From Isoetes taiwanensis (taxonomy: Eukaryota > Streptophyta > Lycopodiopsida > Isoetales > Isoetaceae), in contig JAJEKV010000013.1 of assembly GCA_021234155.1 (NCBI GenBank), forward strand, positions 1,625,787 to 1,689,786: DNA of 64,000 nt, in the 5' to 3' direction. Position 1 is the stretch's first letter, and each line of letters starts with the position of its first letter. This document shows, one piece after another, positions 1-11,421 of this stretch. Made by a program: the position numbers and the translations under genes. Under the pieces are notes generated by a model. That model was not told the origin of the DNA. It was given only the letters and a program-made list of their open reading frames with translations, and did no database searches.

Positions 1-1430
1 TCCTGCTACCTCGAAGGGTAGCCCATCCCCTCATCCATAGCTACAACAGAAATAAACATATGCCATAAAACACGAGAGCTCCTACCCCGGGCTCAGACTC
101 ATGGGAAAAGTAGACTGACGGCTAGGCCTCAAAATAGAGCAGACCAAGTCATAACAATGGCGGGGCTGGCTTGAGACAATGGCTAGGGTTGACCACTCCA
201 TCCGCCCCTCCTGTGCATACTTTGCAGATGGGCTAGATCGGGCTCTAGCATGACTCTAGCCTTCCGGATACGCAATCCCATGGCATCACCCATTGAGACT
301 ACTCCGGGTTGCATCTCCCCGGTCCATCGAGGCAGGAAGGGTTGCATCTCTCCTTCCTGGGGCCTAGAGGTTCCTTGGGCAGCTGGGGAGAATCATGGCG
401 ACACACCCATTGGGTCCCCAACTTAACCCCCTAAAACAAGAGCCAGGCCGTCACCTGCAGCTCTTGAGAGACAGGGCAACACCATTGCCCCAGGAGGTGT
501 CGGACCCATGCCCGGCGCACACGAAGTGACCGGCCATAAGCCTAGCCCGCTATGGGGTCCCCAGTAGCCGCGATCAGCAGGGACCCTCCGTCTCGCCTCT
601 AGCCCCGTTATGTAGTGCTGAGTCACATCATAGCCACCAAAGCCTGGTGGGTTCCTATGCACAGGCCGCATATAATAGGAACTAAAGGGTCTAACTAGTA
701 GCATTACTAAGTAATGGCTACTAGGTCTCTACCCCCCTTCCCAATACAAGAGGAGAAACATGATCAACCATCATCACATAACTTCATAACATGATAATCA
801 TCAGAATAATATCTAACCTAATCATACATATCTAACTTACAGTTAGGGTTCCTTGATTAGGGTTGAAGATGTTGAATAAGGGTTCTAGGATGGCTCTACT
901 CTAGATACGAAACACTAACTCATCTAGAGTGCTAACTTCCAGATGAACTACTAGGAACACTACTCCAAATACTCGCCTCCCCCAAGAGCTCCCCTCCTAT
1001 TCCCCGGCGTATCCATGATCTTCGCCGAGGTGGTCAAGTAGCGCCGCTTCCAAGATCGCGGCACGCATTCTCCGGGGCCGTTGCACCAGGCTATGCCACA
1101 AAGAACGACGCCAAAACGGAGTTTCGAAAAGTAAGAAGGTTCCGAGGGTGTTGGGTGGGAAAAAAAGGCCTAGGGTTAGGGTTTCGCTGAATATAGGTTA
1201 GGGTCCACATGGGATGCCACGTGGCTCCAATGGGGCATGGCCGTGTGGCGGTTGCCCAATAGGATAAGGCCATGTGGAAAATGGCCTTATCCTAAGGTTA
1301 TCTAAGTTATATACTTAACTTAGATATGCATGCCACTTTCTAAGGTATACAAGGCTATGAAGGTAGACTTGTATAGTGACGGACCCAAAAATATACGTAT
1401 TTATAGCGTATATTTCCCTAGAACATCACA
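1..1430 (-). mobile_element. Ty3/gypsy LTR, partial, minus orientation
   Basis: This stretch resembles, in reverse complement, the 1.6-kb LTR at 28792-30397. Shared blocks include the CTCCTGTGCA/CTTTGCAGAT segment near 210-230, the CTACTCCGGGTTGCATCTCCCCGG-like block near 300-325, and the terminus. On the minus strand it begins TGTGATGTTC at 1430, comparable to TGTGACATTC of the other copy. Nothing resembling a polypurine tract adjoins it at 1431, so the outside of the element is on the right. The element, or a solo LTR, continues beyond the left edge of the window. No coding sequence is supported here. Confidence 0.7.
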
Positions 1431-1639
1431 GTTTCAAGCCCAAAACCAACTGTTCTGGGGCATTTTTGGATCGATACGGCTCTATCTGAGCTCAAATCAC
1501 TTCTTCTCTTCATCAAACCAATGTTAAAAAGGCAAACAAAGTGATTAGAAGGGTTTTTGAAGCAGTTCAAGCCGCCCATGGAGCTGTAAGAACGATATGA
1601 CCAAAGATTTCAACTTCGCCGCACAATTTTGTGCTTAGT

Positions 1640-1776
1640 TTTTTTTGCCAAAAATACCACTTTTTGGTCGGAAATACCATTTTTTTAGCCGGAAATACCA
1701 CTCATTTTGGCCAGAAATATCACCTGGCTGATAATGGGTGGCCGGAAATACCACCCAAAAAGTCCGGAAATACCAC
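1640..1776. repeat. Degenerate minisatellite, GGCCGGAAATACCAC-type units
   Basis: About six imperfect copies of a 20-25 bp unit built around the core GGAAATACCAC follow each other. The spacer contains GGCC, TTGGCC or AGTCC. The first unit reads CCAAAAATACCAC and later ones CCGGAAATACCAC. The sequence is non-coding and flanked by unique AT-rich DNA. Confidence 0.75.
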
Positions 1777-2926
1777 ATCCCAGACTCTAAATATGAGCGT
1801 CCCATAAAAACAATGGACGTGTAGTGTTTTTAGACAAAGTTGCTCTCTTCACTGCATCAAAATAGGACCATGCATCACCCAATAACCATATGGGGTTACT
1901 TTTGGTCTTGGATTTATGGGAAGTCGAGAAGTTTATCCGGCAACTAAACATTTAAAACCTTTGAAAAATAGCTTAACATTCCAAAAAGTTTCCTAACAAA
2001 CCGAAAAATCCCAATTTAATAAGTTAGATTCACAAGATGATATGGAATGTAAGATGATTGGAGCAGGCCCATGGGCAATGTTGGTGCAATGTGTACATGT
2101 GATATCTCAAATGTTATCTCCTTCTCCTTCTCAAAACCTTATATTTCAATACCATATTATCTTGATATGGTCCATATTTTCTTCCCAAATTTCCATACCT
2201 TGTCAGAACTATAAAGCAAAATTTTGCTAAAGTTTTACATAAACATGCTCCTCTTTCTCTAAGACATGCATGACACCTAGATAGATTCCAAAAGATAATG
2301 CATGCATGGAAATGGGTTGGGTCCAACTAAGGATGGAAAGAAAAGGGAAAGGAAAGGTCTATTCAAACTGCAGGAAGAAAAATGAGGGGGAAAAACTTTT
2401 TTCGTTCCATCCAATAGATGAGATTCACTTGTAACAGTATTGCAGGTATTAATACACGAATTTAACTCATACACCTCGAGATGCAGAACCTTATCTTCTT
2501 TTTTCATCTTAGAACCAGATGATGTGAGCTAAATAGGTGAATGATGTAGTATTCCAGAGGCTGAAAAGTCGTTTCCAGCTCATACAAAGGGGATAAATGG
2601 AGGCATTGGACTGCTTTGAATTATTTACTAGGCAAAGCTTGAAGTTGATAGTCAATAATTGGGACCAGTTGTCATACCAAGGTCACCCATCTTTCAAAAA
2701 AAAAAAGAAAAAAAAGAAAAAAAGAAATCTATTTTATTCTACTCTTTCAAATTCAAGATTCAAGAGCCAAGAGTTTGAGTAAATATTGATATTGGGCGCT
2801 TGGGCTGACGTGTGTTAGAGTCCACACGTTTTTACGTGCCTAACCACCCAAAAACACACTATAGGAGAAATGCACAGCCTGCAAGCTATGGAGCCATTGC
2901 CCCGAACCCTAATCCTCATTTCGTAG
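1777..2926. other. Non-coding intergenic stretch
   Basis: No coding region with recognisable similarity is visible on either strand. An A-rich tract at 2695-2725 (runs of A broken by single G) could be a retroposon tail or simple sequence. The last 150 bases form the presumed promoter and 5' UTR of the E3 ligase gene; no unambiguous TATA box was found. Confidence 0.5.
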
Positions 2927-3857
2927 ATGGTTGCAGGCGGTGGTTCTAGCGCAGCGGCAACAGCATTTGCGGCAGCAGCAGCCGCTACCATAGCACTTGT
3001 CGGCCTCTGTTGGTGCAGATCACATCTATCCCAGGACGAAGCACGCCTCCAATCTGTCCCATTAATCCATCCATCTCGTCATCCCGCATCTCGGTCCCGA
3101 AGATCTCCTTCAAAGCTGGAGAAATTAACCTCGCAGTTTAAGGCTAAGGTGCGTAAGGTCTCAAAAATTGCAAAGGGGCGAAAATCTGTTTGTTTGGAAG
3201 TCGGTGATTCTGCTAGTATGTCAAGTGGGGTTTCTAGGGCTTCCAAAAAAACGTGCAGACGAGGAAGAATCGGCTTCTGCAGAGGCAAGCGGTAGTGAAA
3301 GTAGTCATTTCGATTGTAATATTTGTTTTGAGCTTGCTCAAGATCCAGTGGTGACTTTATGTGGGCATCTGTTTTGTTGGCCATGTCTGTATAAGTGGCT
3401 TCAGTATAGAACTTCTTCTAAAGAATGCCCTGTTTGTAAGGCTGGAGTTGAAGAGGAGAAAGTTATTCCTTTGTATGGTAGAGGCAAGGCATCTGCAGAT
3501 CCAAGAACTAAACCTATTCCTGAGACTGAAATCCCACACAGACCTGCCGGTCAAAGACCTAATACAGCTTATCGTGCAGAACATCAACAGCATTATTCAT
3601 TTAATTTCATGGGGGGCCACGGTACAGTACCTGTGGCACAGTTTGGAGCCTTTTCGTTTTCTGCTGGATTTGGATTATTCCCTTCTCTATTTGGGGTTCA
3701 CTGGCATGGTATTGGTGGCACAGGTCCTGCCTTTGGAAATTCTCAAGCTCAAAATGTGGCAGCTCAAGCTCAAGATCATCAAGAGGTGTACTTATCCAGG
3801 TTATTGTTTGTGGTTGGCTGTTTGGTTACATTATTTCTCACTTTTCTGAGTATTTGA
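2927..3857 (+). CDS. RMA-like (RNF5-type) membrane-anchored RING E3 ubiquitin ligase, with frameshift
   Basis: A C3HC4 RING finger (CNIC ... CGHLFCWPC ... CPVC, bases 3315-3440) closely fits the RMA/RNF5 family. Those are ER-anchored E3 ligases that ubiquitinate membrane cargo. A long Gly/Ala/Phe-rich linker follows. The C-terminal hydrophobic segment (RLLFVVGCLVTLFLTFL, stop at 3855-3857) fits the family's tail anchor. The RING frame has no ATG upstream. The candidate starts, ATG 2927 and ATG 3218, lie in another frame, joined across the A7 run at 3245-3251. With six A's the frames would fuse. From 2927 the protein would carry an unusual N-terminal extension of about 97 residues, with an Ala-rich hydrophobic stretch and then a basic Lys/Arg-rich stretch. 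From 3218 it would be a normal short RMA protein. The CDS shows no intron. Family call secure; start uncertain. Confidence 0.85.
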
Positions 3858-3952
3858 CCATTTCTGTAACTCCTCTGTCAGTGCTATGCTGGCATTTTTA
3901 TTTCCATATTTTTTAATCCCTAAGGCATTAGTGGAAAAGTGTTGGATGCGTT

Positions 3953-4055
3953 ATGCGGTTTTGATTGATTTCTTATCAAATCAATTGAACTTGGCAAGAC
4001 TATACTTGGTGTGTTCAAGCGCTATGCGGTTTTGATTGATTCCTTATCAATTGAA
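3953..4055. repeat. Imperfect tandem duplication downstream of E3 ligase
   Basis: Two copies of a segment containing TATGCGGTTTTGATTGATT, TTATCAA and AATTGAAC lie about 67 bases apart. They are in the 3' flank or UTR of the RMA-like gene and carry no coding sign. Confidence 0.7.
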
Positions 4056-4177
4056 CTCGGGAATATGATACTTGTACATACCATCATCTGAATCACAGGA
4101 ATGAAAACCTGTAACATGGTTCACTTATGTTATTTTATTTTAGTAATTTCAACCTCATAGTACATTGCTGCAAGTGG

Positions 4178-4375
4178 GAACCGTGGAAAGTTTGTGCCAT
4201 GTTATTTATGCAGGCAGAGTTCTTGGAATGCTTCTCTTTATGGATACATTTCGTACAAATGTTTTAATAAATGAATGAGAAACAGTATGCGACAGAACCA
4301 TGGAAAGCCTGTGCCATATTTAGTTTGTGCAAGTAGGGTCTTTATGGATGCCTCTTTTTACAGATACAAATTGTC
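4178..4375. repeat. Imperfect tandem duplication, about 110-120 bp period
   Basis: Two diverged copies share the ordered blocks CCGTGGAAAG/CCATGGAAAG, TGTGCCAT, TTGTGCA or ATGCAG, TTCTTGGAATGC/TCTTTATGGATGC and CAGATACA/GGATACA. They are non-coding. Together with the previous duplication they fill most of 3953-4375. The stretch from 4376 to 4935 shows nothing recognisable. Confidence 0.55.
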
Positions 4376-4935
4376 AGAAAAAAGAGCCCTAATTAAGTCC
4401 ATAGGTTTCGATATGACGATGGCATGCATCTTTGTTAGAAGATTTTGCAGTTTTGGAATGAAAGGGAATGAAAACTTTTGTTTATGTTACAGAAAGCTGA
4501 TATGAGCTGTCATTTAATAACGACTGAAAAGGTGGGCCGTCACAAAGTGTTTCAAAGAAAATAGCCATTTCCAGTTTTTAAAGAGGAATGATGCTTCACG
4601 TCATAAAACCTTTGTTGAAAAGTGAGCTGAGCTGAGTTTTTTTTCTTGATGCGAGGATAAACATTCACTAAATTAGTGGGAAAAAAGGGTGCCAAAACAG
4701 CCCCAATGCCATGGGGAATGGCGTATTTTTAGCACAAGCTTTTGAGAAAATAAACAGGTTAATGTTCTATGTGCTCATGCTAAAGCGGTAGCTGCTTTGA
4801 CCAAAGATTGTGGCTATACATGTAGCAAAAAATATCATGTTTTGAAGCACCAAAAGACATATATGCAAGCAAAATAGCATCAACCAATTAGTATTTGCAT
4901 TATAATTGACTCAAGCTTTCTTATGAGAGGAAGTG

Positions 4936-5156
4936 AATGTTACGATTCTAACTTAGAGCTTGAGGAATCTAGAGCAGGCGCTTGGTGAATTCTAATGAGG
5001 TGCAGTCCATAAGGGCCTAAAAGGGTAGAATAGTCGTATAAGGAGCAAGCCTTATATGCCAGGCACCTTTTTGAAAGGTCTTGGGAGGAAAGGGCAAAAG
5101 GGAGCTAGCTGTAGGAATATTGGAGAAAGGCATCCAATGGAGGATCATCTGGATCT
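4936..5156. repeat. Dispersed repeat, copy 1 (also at 13744)
   Basis: It starts TGTTACGATTCTAACTTAGA and is collinear with 13744-13975 over about 220 bases. The two copies share AAGGGCCTA.AAGGGTAGAATAG, GCAAGCCTTATATGCCA and GGAGCTAGCTGTA. The TGTTACG start resembles the LTR edge at 11422, so it may be an LTR fragment of a related family. No PBS or polypurine tract adjoins it. The minus-strand gypsy element begins directly at its right end. Confidence 0.6.
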
Positions 5157-5158
5157 CT

Positions 5159-6864
5159 AAAAAAATTTCGATTTGTATTCAAACCATCAGAGTACACAGA
5201 ACAAGTACTGCCTCCCACGAGGCTGTATACATGAAAACCACGTATACGGATAACAAGTTGACAACATAAGATAACTATACACACGCATGCTCCGCCAGCT
5301 ATCAAACAGCCTGCACAAGCTTCCACGTGTTAGTACATGCACAAGAGTTATCTAGTAAGGTCAACATGAAGCAACGACTGACGGATTGCAAGAACACACA
5401 TATGAAATCCACCACACGCACCATAGCATCTGCCAAGCAGACACACCCCACCATATCTAGATAGTACGTCGTCTAGAACCCCCGCGCTGGTGGATCCAGT
5501 GTAAGGGAGAACTGCAAGCACATAAGAACTTAGAACACTAGGCTGTTGACTACGTCCATCACCGTCCCATACCGGCGATAGATTTCATCTCACCAGTATC
5601 AGGAGTTCCTACACGATAGAACACATTTGTCTAATCATGTGCTTGCATAAACACTCCCTTATGATAAACAACACCCCGTGCTTATCTACTCTGCACGGAT
5701 GCTCATATAAAGCTCACGATAATAAATCGTATATGCAGAGTATAACGAGACACTCTTATAGCGCCAGACTGTTGACGTCTACTTAGTACCGTCCCATACC
5801 AGCACTAAGCATCCATCTCACTAGCAATAAGAGGCCTCCCAAAGGAACAAGCCTACACTTGTTCCAATACAGAGGAGAAGAGATTAGAAGAAAGAGGCCA
5901 AGGGCAGCACCCTCTCGTTGCTACTGCAACCTGCTGTCACAAACACTGGATAAGACACCCAGGCTTATCTCAGCTTACACTACAGAGCTTTCGGAGGGGG
6001 AGGAGTCAACAACCCGGGGGTATTGGTTTTAGAGTGTTTCCGGTTCTGTCCACAAACCTACACTCATCACCACGAAGCATACAATTATGGTAGTCTTTAT
6101 ATCTCCATATTCATTACCGTAGATATTGCCCAAAGGGCATGCCGGTTAGCCCAGCACAAGACTCACCAGGATAAAGCTTCTCTGCTGCAACACGCAGTCC
6201 AGCAGGTACCAATACCTCCTCCTTTAGATTGCTAATGCTTTCTTCAATTAGTTAACTCCTTCCTGCTCCAAATTCCGATTCTCTGTAGCTTTCCCCAGCC
6301 TCCAGCCTTCCGGGCTTGTTGCTTGGTTCTCTCCCCAAACCGGCCTTCTCTTCCTTTTCTTCATGTAACCGTTCCGGCCTTCAGAACCTAGGCTCTCCAA
6401 TCGTGGCTAAGCCACGTGGCACTGCCCTAGAAGGGCAGGTGATCTTGCCGGATTACAATTCCGGCCCCATCCGAGCCTGATTCTGCTGCCCCATCCACTG
6501 TTACAGGCCGTGGCCCAGCCACGTCCAACCAGCCCCGATTTTCGGGTGCTTACATATTAATGTCCAATGGTTTTTAAACCATTATAAGGTATTTTAATCC
6601 TTTAACATAACTATTGCCTTGTTATCATTTATTCAAAGGAATAAATCTTAATGGTCCAAGTTATTCCATAACCATTACAACAAGCCACACCGTTCCCTAG
6701 TGTCCCAGGCCATGTGTACCACACCGCCTTAAGCTAGACTAGGGGCGTATGTGACCACAACCCATCTATGGCCATAAATACCATATAACATTTCGTTATG
6801 CCAAACTTTCAAATGCATGCATAATATTTCAAACAATGGTCTGTAAAAATATTTAGGCATAACA
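5159..6864 (-). repeat. 3' LTR of the minus-strand gypsy element
   Basis: It matches the right-hand LTR over its length and ends on the plus strand in GGCATAACA, so on the minus strand it starts TGTTATGCC. The outer end is truncated and begins AAAAATTTCG instead of TGTTACGAACC. Many differences from the other LTR fall at CAG/CTG or CCGG-like positions, for example CCAGCTATCAAACAGCC against CCGGCTATCAAACGGC. Confidence 0.88.
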
Positions 6865-6890
6865 TTACTCCCCCCCCAGATTCTTGTCCT
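6865..6890 (-). promoter_or_regulatory. Polypurine tract of the minus-strand gypsy element
   Basis: Directly inside the left LTR, the plus strand reads TTACTCCCCCCCCAGATTC. On the minus strand this is a purine-rich CTGGGGGGGGAGTAA preceding TGTTATG. This is the expected plus-strand primer site next to a 3' LTR. Confidence 0.75.
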
Positions 6891-6936
6891 CAAGAATCAG
6901 CTCCAGACCATTGAGCCATAACATCCGGATATTGAG

Positions 6937-7610
6937 TCATGCAACGACGACTCTCCCCGTCGCCGCGGGGAGATGTCTATGCTTCCATTTCACCGTAAAT
7001 TTATCTCGGTCTCTTTGGCGGATCCGGTGACTATTCGGGAATTCCGCGACAACATTCGCAGCTTTTCCCCGTGAGCGGGTCGTGAATCGCTCACATGGAA
7101 AACTAGATGAATGTCCACATTGATGGAAGTTGCAACTTGAAGGCAACATCACTATATTTCTTCAAAATCTTATAAGGACCATTGTATCTTTGGGAGAGCT
7201 TTTGGTTTCTTCCCCCAAGCAATGGCAATATTGCTTTCTTTTTCAGATTTAAGGGAAGACTACCACTAAGGTCGCTTATCGACCCTCATGCGGCTTCGAC
7301 GGGGCTCTCGACAAATTGGCACGTGCCCTTGCCCGATCCTCGGGCCCGTCTCATATGCAATTGACACAACCCAAGTGTCACATCCATGCCTTCAAGCATA
7401 CTTATAGCAAAGACATCGTTTTCAGCCCTTCAAAACCAAGCGATGCGGGTCCTCACGGGATTTCTCCCAAACATAGCCACAAACGGGCTAGTCTTGATGC
7501 TCTGTTGGAACCCATTATTGTAAGCAAAACTCTACAATTGGCAAATAGTCCTCCCATCCGATTGTCGAAAGGGCCACATAAGATCTCAAAGATATCCTCC
7601 GTAATTTGAT
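6937..7610 (-). pseudogene. Integrase C-terminus and chromodomain-like end, degraded
   Basis: The minus-strand segment continues downstream of the integrase core with broken frames. Near 6950-7010 a frame shows KFTVKWKHR followed by HLPAAT, resembling the VKWKGLP..ATWE core of chromovirus chromodomains. That domain directs integration to modified chromatin in the family. Upstream of it, several frame changes prevent a continuous reading. Confidence 0.5.
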
Positions 7611-8816
7611 TCACTTTTTTCCGGTTTGCCCATCCGTTTCCGGATGATCTCCACTAGAGAACTGAAGAGTGCATTTTAATGCAGAGAACAATTCGCGCCA
7701 GAAATTCCCAGTGAATTTCACATCTCGATCGCTTACAATAGCTTTGGGTAATCCAAAAATAGGAAATACATGCTGCATATAAGCCTCGGCCACCGCCAAG
7801 CCATCAACATTCTTTGTCAGAGGTATAAAACGTGCAAACTTCGTCAACCTATCCACAATGACAAGTATCTGAGTATAGTGATGCACAGTACGAGACAACT
7901 TTACAATGAAATCCATAGAGATTTCACTCGATCTCTCCTCTGGCACAGGCAGAGGTTGCAAAAGCCCTGGAGTCTTGCCTCGACTCGCTTTAACCTGCTG
8001 ACAAGTCTAACAAACTTTTACATATTCCCGCACATCCTCTTTCAAGCTAGGCCAATAAAACATTCTTTTGAGCGATTCATATGTTTTCCATTCACCTCCA
8101 TGCCCAACATAAGGTGCATCATGAAATTCGCTCAATAATTGCTTTCTCAAAGTGTCCACAACAGGAATATAAATACGTCCCTTATGATACCAGAGTCCAT
8201 TCTGGATATCCCAAGCATCTGGTAACTTGGATATATGCTGCATACTCAAAATATAGGCATCCAAGGCATATGCTTGCTTAATCTGTGACACCAATGCAAT
8301 TTCACATTGAACCATCAGATTTACTTCCCGAACCCTAGAGAGAGCATCAGCAACATGATTCTTTTTCCCGGGAAGATGTTCAACATGAAAATGAAATTGA
8401 GAAAGAAAGTCCAACCCGTCCAACCATCTTGCTTGCCTTGGACTTACCTCGACCTGGCTTTGCAGGAATTTCAATGGTTTATGATCGGTGTAGACCACAA
8501 ACTCACACTTATTACGGAGATAATGTTTCCAGACTTTGAGCGCATGAACCATGGCCAGTAACTCCTGCTCATAAGTGGAATAGTTCTTCTCAGCAGCATT
8601 GAGTTGGCGACTTTCATACGCCACTACTCTACCATCCTGCATGAGAACAGCACCAATGGCATAACCACAAGCATCTATGTAAACCTCATAAGGTCTACTC
8701 ATGTCTGGAATCAACAAAATAGGCGCTGAGGTCAGCAACCTCTTCAGCATATCCATTGCCTGCTGCTGCTTCACTGTCCATTGCCACTGGACGTTAATTT
8801 TCAACAATATAGTCAA
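7611..8816 (-). pseudogene. gypsy pol: RNase H and integrase core
   Basis: Reading down from 8816, the RT thumb (SAPILLIPD) leads into RNase H with YIDACGYAIGAVLMQ, YSTYEQELLAMVHALK and TDHKPL. Next is the integrase zinc region with FHD...GHGG and a Cys pair split by one in-frame TAG at 8004-8006 (VC stop TC). The same frame then continues into the catalytic core with MDFIVKL and SDRDVKF, the first two acids of the DDE triad. It breaks near HPETDGQTGKK, where the third acid is expected. The TAG probably replaces a glutamine codon. Confidence 0.9.
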
Positions 8817-9490
8817 AGCAGCTGCAATCTTGGCAAAATCCAGACAAATCTGCGATAATAACAGGCCAACTCCAAGAAACTACGCAACTCAGATACATTC
8901 TTTGGCACAGGCCAAGAGCCGAATGTTTTTCTTAGGATCTACGCTTTACACCTTCAGCATATACAATGTGGCCCCAAATATTCCACATTGCTTTCAAAAT
9001 TAGCACTTTGACATCTTTGCATACAACTTATGTCATGCGGCGAAGTTAGCACAAACGCAAATGATTCAAACGGCTCATCAAGGTTTTGCTATAAATTGGG
9101 ATATCATCTAGAAATACTTCAACAAAAAAATATCAAGACATCCTGCAAAAACCTCATTCATCATTCGGAAAAAGTAGCGGGGAGCATTCGTTAGTCCAAA
9201 AGGCATCACCAAAAATTCAAAATGACCAAAAAGTGGTCACGAAAAGTCTTATGGACATCCGACTCCTTCACCCTTATCGGTGATAACTGCTGCGTAAATC
9301 AACTTAGAAAAATATTTAGCTCGTTAATCTATCCATAATCTCGTTAATTTCTAGGCAAAGGGTACCTATTCTTGATCATTGATCTTATTCAAGGCCACGA
9401 TAATCAATGCACATCCGCATTGATCCGTCCTTCTTGACTAGAATGCGGGAGCACCATAAGGGGATTTGCTAGGTCTTACAAACCCTTTGG
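8817..9490 (-). pseudogene. gypsy reverse transcriptase region, heavily degraded
   Basis: The interval between protease/RT-start and RNase H should hold the RT fingers and palm. Only short fragments remain, such as plus-strand bases whose complement recalls the phrases preceding FL.DDIL. No frame runs through it. It is assigned by position within the element and by those fragments. Confidence 0.6.
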
Positions 9491-10285
9491 CTAATGACTC
9501 ATGAACACCTTCTTTACCTCCTCTTGTTCCAATATGGACAATCTATAAGGGCTACGAAACACATATTTGGATCCAGGCTCTAAATCAATCTCATGTTCAA
9601 TCTCTCTAGGTGGAAGGCCTTCAGGCAGTTCCTCTGGGAACACATCCTGAAATTCATACAACAGATCCTGCAACTCTTTTTGGCCTTTTGAATTCTCCAT
9701 GACCTCATTATCAGCACTCATATGACAACACTCAAAGGCAGGATAACATTCATCAATAAATAGAAGAAAACATTGATTGGAAGATTTACGTACCAGTTTC
9801 TTGACCTGAAGCGACGACACGATCTTGGAAGCTCCCGTCAAAGGACTCCCCTGCAGATAGATCTCACGTCCATCGTGCTTCAGCGTCACCTGGTGAGTAT
9901 TCCAATCTATTGCAGTAGGTTTAACCCGCTGCAACCATGTTATCCCCAGCACCACATCATACCGACCAACATCCAAGAGGTCAAAATCAAGCTTTTCCTG
10001 GTATCCTTGAATACACAAGAGCACCCCAACAGCTTTACGATCCTCCACTTGAGAATCGTTCACAAAAGGCCCATCTACCTTGTACTTATTGGTCTTTACA
10101 CAAGGTAGGTGCAGTTCTTCCACCAACCTAGAAGAGATAAACATGTCAGAAGAGCCACAATCCAATAACACAACAACGTTTCGGCCCATGATTTTGCCCA
10201 AGAATCTAATCACACGCCCAACAAACATGTCCATGATGTCCTTGCTCATGGGCTTATCCGGTATACCACGGCTCTTCCATGGCAA
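9491..10285 (-). pseudogene. gypsy aspartic protease and start of RT
   Basis: A long open stretch of 264 codons carries the retropepsin active-site block as LLDCGSSDMFIS, where D-S/T-G is expected; here D-C-G-S-S. VVLGITWL follows, then a linker and the typical RT entry (FPEELPEGLPP.REIEHEIDLEPGSK). Protease processes the polyprotein. The D-C-G variant is seen in some plant gypsy copies; activity is not implied. Confidence 0.85.
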
Positions 10286-10348
10286 TGGTGGACCTATCTT
10301 AGATTCAATACTTCTTCACCTTTTTCGATCACGTTTGCTTTCTTGTTA

Positions 10349-11376
10349 TCAGCTTTCTTGTTCATGGCTGAGAGCATTCACGACCAATGTGCCGGGCTCC
10401 CCACACCTATAGCAGAAAAATCCCCTTTTCGGGACCACCGGACTTAGAGGTAGCTTACGCTTCTTGGACTCTCCACACTGCAGACTTAGACTTAGGTCGC
10501 TTTCGGATTTTCGGACTTTTCTTCTTGAAAAACCTATTTTTCTTCTTCGAGAACTTTCGAGACGTCCTCTTGAAGGATTCATCCTCTTCCCCAAGCTGAC
10601 AAGCCAACATCGTTGCCCTCTCAAAATCCTCGGGCTTGAACCCGATTATCTGCTTCTTGAGAGCAACACTGGATAGACCACCTAGAAAGAAATCAACATG
10701 TTGAGCCTCGGACAAGTCTCCAACCCTGTGGATATAACCCTGTACCTTATTGATATAAGCACTAAGAGAACTGCTTACAGTACCGCAGCTTCTCAAGCGC
10801 ATCACGAGCATCATGCTAAGGTGCATACTCCCCAATAAAAAATCAGACCAGATATTCACCTCCTTCAGCCGCATCTGCGCAATAAACAACCGCGCCTTGT
10901 CACCTTTATTAGTAGCCTCAAAAAAGGTCTCAAGCTTGTCAATCCAAGCCATCGCCTCCTCAGCAGTGCCTTTCCCAACCCAATCCGGGATCTTTGTGCG
11001 CTCGAGACTGTGGATGTCCTCCTTGCTCGATCCGGAACTCTTCAGTAACTGCTCCACAGCAGCACTAGCATCAGGTACATCCGGGTCCACCACCACCACC
11101 ACCGCCGCCGGAGACTTCCCTTTCTCCACAGACTTCCCTAGGCCATCCGTGCCAACAAGGTCTCCAATACAGTTCTCATAGCAGTTTGTCTAATACAGCC
11201 TTGAGGCTCTGCTGCACCCCCAGCAAGCCCTCGCCCCACTTCGTCTGCATGGTCTCCAAGTTCTTCTGGGTTTCCTGTACGCGAGCAGCTAGCCCTCGTA
11301 CATCAGGTTCCTCCTCCATAGGAGTCACATGTCCCGCTATAGGATGTGTGCCTACACTAGTCTCGCCGTGCTCCAT
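10349..11376 (-). pseudogene. gypsy gag with zinc-knuckle remnant
   Basis: The first ATG after the PBS is at 11376 and opens a short glutamine-rich, coiled-coil-like stretch ending at 11176. After a frame change, 11129-10455 encodes a retrotransposon gag core (WVGKGTAEEAMAWIDKLETFF, ARLFIAQMRL, VDFFLGGLS). Another frame change leads to a CYRCGEPG nucleocapsid knuckle whose histidine and last cysteine are lost. Gag packages element RNA. Confidence 0.8.
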
Positions 11377-11407
11377 CTCAGCTACTCAAGGTCCAAGCCG
11401 CAACTCA

Positions 11408-11420
11408 GGTTCTGATACCA
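11408..11420 (-). other. Primer-binding site (initiator tRNA-Met type)
   Basis: The plus strand reads GGTTCTGATACCA, i.e. TGGTATCAGAACC on the minus strand, one base inside the LTR edge at 11422. This matches the usual plant initiator-Met PBS TGGTATCAGAGCC except near its end. It fixes the element's orientation. Confidence 0.9.
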
Positions 11421-11421
11421 C

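Noticed and set aside
423-1273. Short minus-strand ORFs in the first 1.3 kb as genes
   Set aside because: They lie within LTR sequence and show no protein-like motif.
3168-3857. E3 ligase starting at 3168
   Set aside because: The triplet at 3168 is TTG and no ATG precedes the RING in that frame; a frame change at the A7 run explains the reading better.
7316-10412. Plus-strand ORFs over the minus-strand gypsy element
   Set aside because: They are complements of pol and gag with no independent support.
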